A program made the position numbers and the translations under genes. The notes below the pieces were generated by a model, which saw only the letters and a list, made by a program, of their open reading frames with translations, did not search any database and was not told where the DNA came from. Of a DNA stretch of 64,000 bases, positions 1 to 7,685 are shown piece after piece. Source of the DNA: Aeromonas bivalvium (GTDB lineage: Bacteria; Pseudomonadota; Gammaproteobacteria; Enterobacterales; Aeromonadaceae); contig NZ_CDBT01000008.1 of NCBI RefSeq assembly GCF_000819765.1, positions 1 to 64,000 of the forward strand. The letters are read 5' to 3'. Position 1 is the first letter of the stretch. The number at the start of each line of letters is the position of its first letter.

Positions 1-206
1 GAGTTCCATCTGCCCAGTGGCCTGATACTGCGAGCCTATACCTGTTCAGACTGTCTCCGTTTTGATGCTGTCTTGAGTGCCATCCGTCCAGTGGCCCGAT
101 ACTGCGAGCCTATGTCTGTTCAGACAGTCTCCGTCCTGATGTTGTGATTGCATTCCGTCCGTTCAGCGAGCCGATCGCTGCTCAGACGGTTTCCGATTTG
201 AGGTTG
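1..206. repeat. Tandem degenerate repeats of the leuA 3' end
   Basis: Three direct copies of a block start near 44, 118 and 180 (spacing 74 and 62). The copy at 180 is the authentic end of leuA including its stop codon. Read on the minus strand the copies encode NLKSETV, NIRTETV and SIKTETV, each followed by TGA. The two distal copies resemble each other over about 74 bp and more closely than either resembles leuA, so amplification appears stepwise. A further partial copy seems to run off the window edge at position 1. Seen directly by comparison; mechanism unknown. Confidence 0.8.
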
Positions 207-1744
207 CTGTTGCGCCCCATCTGCTCTGCCACCTGATCGGCGCGCCAGATGCTGTTGATCACGTGGACCAGGGCCTGGGCCGAAGATTCGATGATGTCGG
301 TGGCCAGCCCCATGCCGTGGAACTTGCGCCCCTTGTACTCGGCGACTATGTCCACCTGGCCGAGGGCATTCTTGCCCTCTCCCTTGCCCTTGAGTTCGTA
401 CTTGTCGATGCGGATATCGATGCCGCTGATGCGATTGATGCACTGGTAGACCGCATCCACGGGGCCATTGCCGGTGGCCGCTTCGCAGATGAGATCCTGA
501 CCCACCTTGAGCTTGACCGAGGCGGTGGCCAGCACAGAGCTGCCGCTCTGCACGCCGAGGTACTCCAGCTTGAAGTGCTCGGGCTCTTCGTGGATCTGGC
601 TGAAGAAGGCGAGGGCCTCGAGATCGTAATCGAACACCTGCCCCTTCTTGTCGGCCAGAGTCAGGAACTTGCCGTAGAGATGGTCCAGGTCATAGCTGCT
701 CTCCGAATACCCCATCTGCTCCATGCGGTGCTTGATGACGTGACGGCCGGAGCGGGAGGTCATGTTCAGGCTGTTCTGGGTCAGGCCTATGCTCTCGGGG
801 GTGATGATTTCGTAGGTGTTCTTCGCCTTGAGCACCCCATCCTGGTGAATGCCGGAACTGTGGGAGAAGGCGTTGGCACCGACGATGGCCTTGTTGGGCT
901 GCACCGGCATGTTGCACAGCTGGCTGACGAGGGTGCTGGTGCGATGGATCTCGTTGTGGCGGATGTTGGTGTGCACCCCGAGCAGGTCGGCGCGGGTCTT
1001 CAGGATCATCGCCACTTCTTCCAGGGAGCAGTTGCCCGCCCGCTCGCCGATGCCGTTGATGGTGCACTCTATCTGGCGCGCCCCCATCTGCACGGCGCCG
1101 ATGGAGTTGGCCACCGACAGACCCAGATCGTCGTGGCAGTGCACCGAGATGATGGCCTGATCTATGTTGGGTACCCGGTTGAACAGGGTCTGGATGATGC
1201 CGGAAAACTCGGTCGGGACCGTGTAGCCCACGGTATCCGGGATATTGATGGTGCGGGCCCCCGCCTTGATGGCGGCCTCCACCATGCGGCAGAGATTATC
1301 GATCGGCGTGCGGCCCGCATCCTCGCAGGAGAACTCCACGTCATCTGTGTAGCGGCGGGCATGTTTGACGGCGCTGATCCCCATCTCCAGCACATCCTCG
1401 AAGCTCTTTTTCAGCTTGCTTTCCACATGGATCGAGGAGGTGGAGATGAAGGTATGGATGCGAAAGGCATCGGCGACCCGCAGGGCTTCGCCGGCGGCGT
1501 CTATGTCCTTGGGCAGGGCGCGGGCCAGGGCGCAGACCCGGCTGTTCTTGATGCTGCGGGCAATGGTCTGCACCGATTGGAAGTCGCCGGGGGAGGAGAC
1601 GGGAAAGCCCACTTCCATGACATCGACGCCGAGCCGTTCCAGGGCAAAGGCTATCTGCAACTTCTCCTTGACCGTCAGACTGGCCGCCAACGCCTGCTCA
1701 CCATCACGCAAGGTGGTATCGAATATGATGACCCGATTTGACAT
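182..1744 (-). CDS. leuA: 2-isopropylmalate synthase
   Basis: Catalyses the first committed step of leucine synthesis, condensing acetyl-CoA with 2-oxoisovalerate in the cytoplasm. At 520 aa it matches the usual LeuA length. The TIM-barrel start carries [10 protein letters not shown] (residues 8-17), and the metal-binding HCHDDLG motif lies near residue 205. The C-terminal regulatory domain, which mediates leucine feedback inhibition in this family, is present to the end. The ATG at 1744 is the first in-frame start after the attenuator. leuB presumably lies beyond the window edge, as in the usual leuABCD order (inference). The 3' end is repeated downstream. Confidence 0.97.
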   Translation of the reverse strand: MSNRVIIFDTTLRDGEQALAASLTVKEKLQIAFALERLGVDVMEVGFPVSSPGDFQSVQTIARSIKNSRVCALARALPKDIDAAGEALRVADAFRIHTFISTSSIHVESKLKKSFEDVLEMGISAVKHARRYTDDVEFSCEDAGRTPIDNLCRMVEAAIKAGARTINIPDTVGYTVPTEFSGIIQTLFNRVPNIDQAIISVHCHDDLGLSVANSIGAVQMGARQIECTINGIGERAGNCSLEEVAMILKTRADLLGVHTNIRHNEIHRTSTLVSQLCNMPVQPNKAIVGANAFSHSSGIHQDGVLKAKNTYEIITPESIGLTQNSLNMTSRSGRHVIKHRMEQMGYSESSYDLDHLYGKFLTLADKKGQVFDYDLEALAFFSQIHEEPEHFKLEYLGVQSGSSVLATASVKLKVGQDLICEAATGNGPVDAVYQCINRISGIDIRIDKYELKGKGEGKNALGQVDIVAEYKGRKFHGMGLATDIIESSAQALVHVINSIWRADQVAEQMGRNSNLKSETV

Positions 1745-1793
1745 CTCTTTTCCCTCTTCCTAAGTGCTTTGGTGTGCATCCTGCCAATGGCAT

Positions 1794-1820
1794 AAAAAAA
1801 CCCGTGCAGGTTGCACGGGT
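1794..1820 (-). terminator. leu operon attenuator terminator
   Basis: On the minus strand a CCCGTGCA / TGCACGGG stem is followed by a run of T. It lies between the leader peptide and leuA, where a transcription attenuator belongs. Confidence 0.85.
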
Positions 1821-1851
1821 TTTTGTAATGACCGGCTTTGCCTGAGCCCGG

Positions 1852-1917
1852 CTACAAGGATCCCGCGCGAGGAGTCGCGATTAGGGAAACTAGTAGTAGG
1901 CGAGCGGCAATACCCAT
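1852..1917 (-). CDS. leuL: leu operon leader peptide
   Basis: A 21-codon ORF runs from ATG at 1917 to TAG. It contains three consecutive CTA leucine codons followed by GTT TCC CTA ATC, and ends with TTG, giving five leucines among 21 residues, mostly the rare CTA codon. The terminator hairpin follows about 30 nt downstream and then leuA. This is the classical layout in which ribosome stalling at scarce leucyl-tRNA prevents terminator formation. An AAGGA-like ribosome site lies 13 nt before the ATG, which is rather far. A longer ORF in another frame starts at 1945 and is probably not the leader. Confidence 0.8.
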   Translation of the reverse strand: MGIAARLLLVSLIATPRAGSL

Positions 1918-1951
1918 GAGGTGAACAATCCTTCCAGTCAGTCATGCTTTA

Positions 1952-1980
1952 CCAATATCGAGTTTTTTATGCTGTGTCAA
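1952..1980 (-). promoter_or_regulatory. Probable leu operon promoter
   Basis: The minus strand reads a perfect TTGACA (1980-1975), a 17-nt spacer and TATTGG (1957-1952). It lies about 35 nt before the leader-peptide start. The -10 element is imperfect. Confidence 0.6.
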
Positions 1981-2153
1981 TTGGACTTTACCCATGGGAT
2001 CCCCTGTCTTATTTAATCGAATTGTAAAGGAGTGCAAATTTCCTTGTTCCATGTTCCGCCATTGCTCGATTATCCGGTCATTCCTGCTGCACTCAATCGT
2101 CTGAGCAACCGGATCGACTTATCAGCCTTTCGCGCATTCATTCGAGGTATTTC

Positions 2154-2777
2154 ATGGAAAAACGCAGACCCGGTCGCCCGGTCGGACGATCAGACATTCG
2201 TGACAAGCTGCTCGCCGCCGCCCGTGAGCGCTTTCTGAGCACCCCCTACAGCAAGGTCACCACCCGGGAGATCGCCGAACGGGCCGGCTCCAATCTGGCG
2301 ATGATCCACTATTACTTCGGCAGCAAGGAGGGGCTCTATCAGGCCGTGCTGGGGGATGTGGCCGAGCCGCTGGAGCAGGCCTGGCAGGACGAGAGCGGTC
2401 ATCGCAGCCTCAATGACCTGCTCAGCACCTACTATCAGGTGATGGCGCCCAACAGCGAGCTGACCTCCGCCATCTCCAGCGCATTATCGACCGAGAAAAG
2501 CCCTGGGCGGGATTTTGTGCTAAATCGTCTCCTGGAGCGTCAGATGCCCCAGTTCGATGCCTTGCTGAGCGCCATGCGAGAGAGCGGCGAACTCGGTGGT
2601 GACGTGGATCCCGAGATGCTCAAGGTCTCCTTCCTCAGCATGATGTGGCAGCCCTTCGTGATGAAGGAGCTCTATGAGCAGGTGTTTGGTCTGACCGTCG
2701 ACGAGCACTTCATGAGTCGCCTGGCGGATCACAACTGCCGCCTGATGGAATCCGGGCTGCGTCTGGGCTTAAACTGA
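2154..2777 (+). CDS. TetR/AcrR family transcriptional regulator
   Basis: A 207-aa protein with a TetR-type N-terminal helix-turn-helix (about residues 10-58), including the hallmark TTREIAERAG and MIHYYFGSKEGLYQAVL segments. The remaining all-helical part would be the ligand and dimerisation domain, whose ligand cannot be read from sequence. A GAGGT ribosome site sits 5 nt before the ATG. It is divergent from the leu operon; the two share about 170 nt of upstream DNA. The downstream PAP2/glycosyltransferase pair on the same strand is a possible target, but there is a 128-nt gap and nothing proves it. Confidence 0.88.
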   Translation: MEKRRPGRPVGRSDIRDKLLAAARERFLSTPYSKVTTREIAERAGSNLAMIHYYFGSKEGLYQAVLGDVAEPLEQAWQDESGHRSLNDLLSTYYQVMAPNSELTSAISSALSTEKSPGRDFVLNRLLERQMPQFDALLSAMRESGELGGDVDPEMLKVSFLSMMWQPFVMKELYEQVFGLTVDEHFMSRLADHNCRLMESGLRLGLN

Positions 2778-2905
2778 CCGGCGTCTAGGGCCAGGATCGC
2801 CGGGGCCGACGGGCCCTGCCATTCATCAATCTGTTATCCCCTTTTCACCTGACTGTCATCATGCTGCCTTAGCCTGTGGATCCCGGATGGCGAGAGGCGA
2901 GGGCG

Positions 2906-3409
2906 ATGAACAAAATTCAGCAATGGGATCAGCGGGTGTGTCGGCTCTGTCTGCTGCACCCCTATAACCGGCCATTGGCCAGAGCCAGCCGTCTCGTCTC
3001 CCACAGTGGTGACGGCCCCCTCTATCTGATGGTGGCCGCGCTGCTCTGGCAGCAGGGCAGCCGGGGCCAGGATACGGTGGAGGCGGCGCTGCTCGCCTTC
3101 GCCCTGGAACTGCCCCTCTATCTGCTGCTCAAGAACAGTCTGCGCCGTGCGCGTCCCAGCGGCCTGCCCGTTTTCATCACCCCCTCTGATCGCTACAGCC
3201 TGCCCTCCGGCCATACCGCCGCCGCTTTCCTGATGGCCACCGTCTTGGCGGCCAGTTATCCCGAGTGGACGAGTGTGCTGTTCGCCTGGGCCAGTCTGGT
3301 GGCCGCCTCGCGCCTGCTGCTCGGCGTTCACTATGGCAGTGATCTCATCGCCGGCGCCCTGCTCGGCATGGGATGTGCCAAGTTGGCCCTCGGCTGGGGT
3401 CAGGGATGA
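2906..3409 (+). CDS. PAP2-family membrane phosphatase
   Basis: A 167-aa membrane protein of the type 2 phosphatidic-acid phosphatase family. All three signature motifs are visible: K-x6-RP in LKNSLRRARP, the PSGH box in LPSGHTAAA, and SR-x5-H in SRLLLGVHYGSD. Such enzymes dephosphorylate lipid phosphates, including undecaprenyl diphosphate or phospholipids, at the outer face of the inner membrane. I chose the ATG at 2906 rather than the in-frame GTG at 2876 because it has a purine-rich ribosome site. The glycosyltransferase starts 64 nt downstream, suggesting a joint envelope-lipid role (inference). Confidence 0.88.
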   Translation: MNKIQQWDQRVCRLCLLHPYNRPLARASRLVSHSGDGPLYLMVAALLWQQGSRGQDTVEAALLAFALELPLYLLLKNSLRRARPSGLPVFITPSDRYSLPSGHTAAAFLMATVLAASYPEWTSVLFAWASLVAASRLLLGVHYGSDLIAGALLGMGCAKLALGWGQG

Positions 3410-3473
3410 GGCGGCCCATGGTGCGACCCGTGCCGAGGGGCGGCGACATCCTCCTTCGGAAGGGGGGGCTGGC

Positions 3474-4583
3474 ATGAAGATACTGTTCGGGGTTCAGGGC
3501 ACGGGCAATGGCCACATCAGTCGCAGCCGCACCCTGGGCAGGGCCCTGGCCGAGCAGGGGATCGAGGTCGATTACCTGTTCAGCGGCCGGGCGCGGGCCG
3601 GCTATTTCGAGATGGAAACCTTCGGTGACTATCGCAGCTTCGATGGCATCAGTTTCGTCAGTCGGGCGGGGCGCGTGCAGCCCTGGGACACCTTGCGCCA
3701 ACTGGCGCCGCTGCGCTTCTGGCAGGATCTGAAGGGGCTCGACTGCAGTGGCTACGATCTGGTGATCAGCGACTTCGAGCCGCTCAGCGCCCATGCGGCA
3801 AGGCGTCAGGGGGTGCCCAGTATCAGCATCAGCCATCAGGCCAGTTTTCATTGGCCCGTGCCCCGCTGGGGGGAGAACCGGCTCAGCCAGCAGCTGATGC
3901 GTCATTATGCCCCGGTGCGCCAGCGGCTCGGGCTGCACTGGTTTCACTTCGGCCACCCCTTGTTGCCCCCCATCGTCGATGCCATGCGCCCGACCCCAGA
4001 CAACCAGAGCATCCTGGTCTATCTGCCGTTCGAGCAGCCAGATGCCATCGCCGCCCTGCTGTCGCGCTTCAGCCAGCACCATTTCGTCTGTTTTCACCCC
4101 GCCATCACAGAGACGAGCGAGTGGCGCAACATCCGCTTCGAACCCCAGGTCAGGGATGGCTTCAAGGCGCAGCTGTGCGGCTGTCGTGGCGTCATCTCCA
4201 ATGCGGGCTTCGAGCTGGCCTCGGAGGCGCTCTCTCTTGGCAAGAAGCTGCTGGTCAAGCCCCTGGGCGGCCAGTTCGAGCAGTTGAGCAACGGCAAGAC
4301 CCTGGAGCTGATGGGATTGGCCCAGCTGATGGACAGCCTGGATGCCAATGGGGTTCGCAGCTGGCTCGATACTTCGGCACCAGGTCCGATCGTCTATCCG
4401 GATGTGGCGGCGGCCCTGGCGCTCTGGCTGGCCGAGGGGGCCGAGGAGCCCTTGCCGAGCCTGTCGCGTCGGCTCTGGGCCAAGACACTGTTTCCCGAGG
4501 AAGTGGGGGACAGGTTGAGCGAGCTGGCGGAAGGGGAAACCATCGGCGGCGCCTGGCTGTCCCAGCTCGGCGTCCTGGAGTGA
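3474..4583 (+). CDS. MJ1255/VC2487-type glycosyltransferase
   Basis: A 369-aa protein beginning MKILFGVQGTGNGHISRSR, the glycine-rich N-terminal loop typical of GT-B fold enzymes of the MurG/UGT type. A second conserved stretch, GVISNAGFELASEALSLGK near residue 240, corresponds to the nucleotide-sugar binding site of that fold. The family is often annotated MJ1255/VC2487-like and its acceptor is unknown. The ATG at 3474 is preceded by a G-rich ribosome site; the open frame extends upstream to 3273 but overlaps the PAP2 gene. Pairing with a lipid phosphatase suggests glycosylation of a lipid or isoprenoid acceptor (inference). Confidence 0.82.
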   Translation: MKILFGVQGTGNGHISRSRTLGRALAEQGIEVDYLFSGRARAGYFEMETFGDYRSFDGISFVSRAGRVQPWDTLRQLAPLRFWQDLKGLDCSGYDLVISDFEPLSAHAARRQGVPSISISHQASFHWPVPRWGENRLSQQLMRHYAPVRQRLGLHWFHFGHPLLPPIVDAMRPTPDNQSILVYLPFEQPDAIAALLSRFSQHHFVCFHPAITETSEWRNIRFEPQVRDGFKAQLCGCRGVISNAGFELASEALSLGKKLLVKPLGGQFEQLSNGKTLELMGLAQLMDSLDANGVRSWLDTSAPGPIVYPDVAAALALWLAEGAEEPLPSLSRRLWAKTLFPEEVGDRLSELAEGETIGGAWLSQLGVLE

Positions 4584-4653
4584 GGGACCGTGATCCCAGC
4601 CCTGCGCCAGCATGGACTAAACTGATGGAGCCCCATAGCTGAGGACAATCAAG

Positions 4654-4806
4654 ATGCGTTTTACCAACGAAAACGGCGAAGTGATGAACCTGGCGGACAG
4701 CCTGACTCTCCATGAGTTGATCGATATGGGGGTCAGCATCTCCGTCTGCGAGGAGACGGATCCGGATCAACAGATCTGGTTGGCCGAGCCAGACGAAAAC
4801 CCCTGA
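4654..4806 (+). CDS. Small acidic hypothetical protein (50 aa)
   Basis: An ORF of 50 codons starts MRFTNENGEVMNL and ends WLAEPDENP. It is strongly acidic, has no signal peptide or membrane segment, and has a GAGGA ribosome site about 9 nt before the ATG. An inverted repeat follows the stop. Codon usage resembles the neighbouring genes. I do not recognise the family, and no function is proposed. Confidence 0.6.
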   Translation: MRFTNENGEVMNLADSLTLHELIDMGVSISVCEETDPDQQIWLAEPDENP

Positions 4807-4818
4807 TCTCCTCTTGTC

Positions 4819-4843
4819 ATGCCCATCCCGCCGGGATGGGCAT
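4819..4843. terminator. Hairpin after the 50-aa gene
   Basis: ATGCCCATCCC and GGGATGGGCAT form an 11-bp perfect stem with a 3-nt loop immediately after the stop codon. No good T-run follows on either strand, so intrinsic termination would be weak. Confidence 0.4.
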
Positions 4844-5187
4844 TCCCCTGCCGATATTTCCCTCCCTAGCATGATCCGCTGTTCACTCACTGAACGAACA
4901 GGTAATCATGCCGTTTTTATCAGGCTGCTCACTAAATGTTAATGGCTGTTTGAAATTTATGACTGTTGTTGTCAGACAAAGCCGTGGACAAGCCGGTGGA
5001 AGCGGGTTAACTTGGTTTTTCACCCCATTTTATGGGGGAATGATGGACAAACCCTATTTTTCAACTATCGCGCTCCGTACTCGCCCCGTCTGATAGCGAA
5101 TCAACAACAGACAGACTGGGTGGTGCCGGGAAGCAGCGGAGCCGTCGATAGAATTGCTAAACGGAGCAAAGCCTGGAGGGCTTTATC
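4844..5187 (+). other. Long leader region of ilvI
   Basis: About 340 nt upstream of ilvI are comparatively AT-rich and hold no convincing gene. A 61-codon frame at 4908-5093 lacks an Ile/Val/Leu-codon cluster, and no terminator hairpin with a T-run precedes ilvI, so leu-type attenuation is not evident. In Escherichia coli the equivalent region binds Lrp; that role here is only an analogy. Confidence 0.4.
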
Positions 5188-6906
5188 ATGGAGATGTTAT
5201 CAGGCGCTCAGATGGTGGTACGTGCGCTGGAGGATCAGGGGGTTGAGCATGTGTTCGGCTACCCGGGTGGTTCGGTGCTCGACATCTATGACGCTCTCTT
5301 CGAAAACGGCAAGATGGAGCACGTGCTGGTACGCCACGAGCAGGCCGCGGTGCATATGGCAGACGGTTACGCCCGATCCACCGGCAAGGTGGGCACTGTG
5401 CTGGTGACCTCGGGGCCGGGGGCGACCAACTGCATCACGGGGATCGCCACCGCCTACATGGACTCCATCCCCCTGGTGATCCTGTCCGGCCAGGTGCCGA
5501 CCAGCATGATCGGGGAAGATGCGTTCCAGGAGACCGACATGATCGGTATCTCCCGTCCCGTGGTGAAGCACAGTTTCCTGTGCAAGACGGCGAGCGAAAT
5601 CCCCGACGCCATCAAGAAGGCCTACTACATAGCCGCGACCGGCCGCCCGGGGCCCGTGGTGGTGGACTTGCCCAAGGACGTACAGAACCCGAAAGAGAAA
5701 TTTCCCTACCAGTATCCCGAGTCCGTTTCCCTGCGCTCCTACAATCCGACCAAGGCCGGACACAAGGGCCAGATCAAGCGGGCCGCCAAGCTGCTGACCG
5801 AGGCGAGCCGTCCGGTCATGTACGTGGGCGGCGGCGCTATCAATGCCAATGCGGATGCGCTGGTGACCAGGCTGGCGGAGCTGCTCAACCTGCCGGTGAC
5901 CACCACCCTGATGGGGCTGGGGGCCTTCAGCGGCACCCATCCGCAGTTCATCGGCATGCTGGGGATGCACGGCACCTTCGAAGCGAACAAGACCATGCAC
6001 AACGCGGATCTCATCTTCGCCGTGGGGGCCCGCTTCGATGATCGCGTGACCAACAACGTGAGCAAGTTCTGTCCCCATGCCACCGTGGTCCATATCGACA
6101 TAGACCCCACCTCCATCTCCAAGACGGTGCAGGCCCATGTGCCTATCGTCGGCTCGGTGGAAACCGTGCTGCAGCAGATGCTGGATGTGATCGGCGAGTG
6201 CGGGTTTGACAACGACAAGCAGGCGATGGCGGAGTGGTGGAGCCAGATTGGCCAGTGGCGTTCCCGCAACTGCCTGGCCTACGAGACCCACCCCACCCTG
6301 ATCAAGCCCCAGCAGGTGATAGAGACCCTCTACAAGGTGACCAAGGGGGAGGCCTTCGTCGCCTCCGACGTGGGCCAGCACCAGATGTTCGCCGCCCTCT
6401 ACTACCCGTTCGCCAAGCCGCGCCAGTGGATCAACTCAGGGGGCCTTGGCACCATGGGCTTTGGCATCCCGGCCGCCATGGGGGCCCAGTTTGCCAACCC
6501 GGACGCCGTGGTCTGCTGCGTCACCGGCGATGGCTCGGTACAGATGAACATCCAGGAGCTCTCCACCTGCATGCAGTACGGGGTGCCCATCAAGATCATC
6601 TCCATTAACAACCGTGCCCTTGGCATGGTCAAGCAGTGGCAGAAGATGTTCTACGGTGGCCGTCACAGCCACTCCTACATGGAATCCCTGCCGGACTTCG
6701 TCAAGCTGGCGGAAGCCTACGGCCATGTCGGCATGGCGGTGAGCGACCCGGCCGAGCTGGAGAGCGCCATGGAGAAGGCCTTCGCCATGAAGGACAGGCT
6801 GGTGTTCATGGACATCTCGGTCGATCCGGACGAGCACGTCTATCCGATGCAGATAAAGTTCGGTGCCATGGACGAGATGTGGCTGAGCAAGACGGAGAGG
6901 ACCTGA
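5188..6906 (+). CDS. ilvI: Acetolactate synthase isozyme III, large subunit
   Basis: A 572-aa thiamine-diphosphate enzyme that condenses pyruvate with pyruvate or 2-oxobutyrate, the first common step of valine, leucine and isoleucine synthesis. The N-terminal FGYPGG and [15 protein letters not shown] contain the catalytic glutamate region. [15 protein letters not shown] follows, and the C-terminal [12 protein letters not shown] is the ThDP/Mg2+ motif with a conserved NN shortly after. It is the catalytic partner of ilvH downstream. The ATG at 5188 is preceded by TGGAGGG. The last codons are duplicated downstream (see the 6870-7010 repeat). Confidence 0.97.
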   Translation: MEMLSGAQMVVRALEDQGVEHVFGYPGGSVLDIYDALFENGKMEHVLVRHEQAAVHMADGYARSTGKVGTVLVTSGPGATNCITGIATAYMDSIPLVILSGQVPTSMIGEDAFQETDMIGISRPVVKHSFLCKTASEIPDAIKKAYYIAATGRPGPVVVDLPKDVQNPKEKFPYQYPESVSLRSYNPTKAGHKGQIKRAAKLLTEASRPVMYVGGGAINANADALVTRLAELLNLPVTTTLMGLGAFSGTHPQFIGMLGMHGTFEANKTMHNADLIFAVGARFDDRVTNNVSKFCPHATVVHIDIDPTSISKTVQAHVPIVGSVETVLQQMLDVIGECGFDNDKQAMAEWWSQIGQWRSRNCLAYETHPTLIKPQQVIETLYKVTKGEAFVASDVGQHQMFAALYYPFAKPRQWINSGGLGTMGFGIPAAMGAQFANPDAVVCCVTGDGSVQMNIQELSTCMQYGVPIKIISINNRALGMVKQWQKMFYGGRHSHSYMESLPDFVKLAEAYGHVGMAVSDPAELESAMEKAFAMKDRLVFMDISVDPDEHVYPMQIKFGAMDEMWLSKTERT

Positions 6907-7010
6907 CGATGGGACATATCATTTCGGTCGTACCGGTGGAGCCCGCCGTCGATGAGATGTGGCTGAGCAAGGCGGGGGAAACATCATGAGACATATCATT
7001 TCCGTACTGC
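6870..7010 (+). repeat. Tandem duplication of the ilvI/ilvH junction
   Basis: The end of ilvI and the start of ilvH occur twice. GAtGAGATGTGGCTGAGCAAG-like sequence is at 6871 and 6951 (80-nt shift), and GACATATCATTTC at 6913 and 6990 (77-nt shift). Only the outer copies belong to the functional genes. The inner copies join an ilvH start to an ilvI end. Confidence 0.85.
6909..6989 (+). CDS. 26-aa chimeric ORF between ilvI and ilvH
   Basis: The duplicated junction creates an ATG-initiated ORF of 26 codons. Its first residues (MGHIISV) mimic the IlvH N terminus (MRHIISV) and its centre (DEMWLSK) mimics the IlvI C terminus. Its TGA overlaps the ilvH ATG as ATGA, a layout that favours translational coupling. 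It begins two nucleotides after the ilvI stop. It may be an evolutionary relic that now merely carries ribosomes into ilvH; there is no evidence that the peptide itself is functional. Confidence 0.5.
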   Translation: MGHIISVVPVEPAVDEMWLSKAGETS

Positions 7011-7480
7011 TGGAGAACGAATCCGGCGCCCTGAGCCGTGTGGTTGGCCTCTTCTCCCAGCGCGGCTACAACATCGAGACCCTGACGGTGGCCCCCACCG
7101 AGGATCCCACCCTGTCGCGCATGACCATAGTGACCATGGGTGACGAGCGGGTGCTCGAGCAGATCCAGAAGCAGCTGCACAAGCTGGTGGACGTGCTCAA
7201 GGTGTGTGACCTCAGCGAAGGGGAGCACATAGAGCGGGAGATCGCCCTGGTCAAGGCCCGCGCCGCCGGTGGCGCCCGGGACGAGCTGAAACGGCTGGCG
7301 GACATCTTCCGTGGCCAGATTGTGGACGTCACCCCGGATCAATACACGGTGCAGCTGGTGGGTACCAGCGAGAAGCTGGACGCCTTCATCAAGACTGCCG
7401 CCCAGACCAACGAGATCATCGAGGTGGTGCGCTCCGGAGTGTGCGGCATCTCGCGTGCGGAGAAGTCCCTGCGCGCCTGA
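6986..7480 (+). CDS. ilvH: Acetolactate synthase isozyme III, regulatory small subunit
   Basis: A 164-aa subunit that activates IlvI and confers valine feedback sensitivity. The N-terminal ACT domain (about residues 1-75) opens [19 protein letters not shown] and contains the [15 protein letters not shown] loop characteristic of IlvN/IlvH. The C-terminal ALS_ss_C domain follows. I take the ATG at 6986, which aligns with family N termini, over the in-frame upstream start at 6959, which lies inside the duplicated ilvI tail. It forms one operon with ilvI and is followed by a terminator. Confidence 0.96.
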   Translation: MRHIISVLLENESGALSRVVGLFSQRGYNIETLTVAPTEDPTLSRMTIVTMGDERVLEQIQKQLHKLVDVLKVCDLSEGEHIEREIALVKARAAGGARDELKRLADIFRGQIVDVTPDQYTVQLVGTSEKLDAFIKTAAQTNEIIEVVRSGVCGISRAEKSLRA

Positions 7481-7498
7481 GTCTCTGCTGGTGGTTCA

Positions 7499-7521
7499 AG
7501 AGCCCTGCGGGGCTCTTTTTT
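7499..7521 (+). terminator. ilvIH operon terminator
   Basis: AGAGCCC and GGGCTCT form a stem followed by a T-run, 18 nt after the ilvH stop. Confidence 0.88.
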
Positions 7522-7685
7522 ATGGCGGCGACTCCCTTTTGCCTCGCCACGGGATGGTCAGTCTGGTGGGGGGGAGATGCTATTAACTTTATTGTTTATA
7601 ACGAGCCGGCAGCAGAAATTGTTATCAAGCGTCACATTTGAACCTGTATGATCGCTGCCTTTTTCGTCATCAATGTGGGGTGACA

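Noticed and set aside
263..1741. 492-codon plus-strand open frame opposite leuA
   Set aside because: Shadow of leuA caused by high GC third positions; low-complexity composition and no domain.
1760..1945. 61-codon minus-strand frame before leuA as the leu leader
   Set aside because: It lacks a leucine-codon cluster and reads through the attenuator; the 21-codon frame at 1852-1917 has the CTA run and fits better.
4908..5093. Possible leader peptide of ilvI
   Set aside because: A TVVV stretch is present, but there is no control-codon cluster of useful size and no terminator hairpin with T-run before ilvI.
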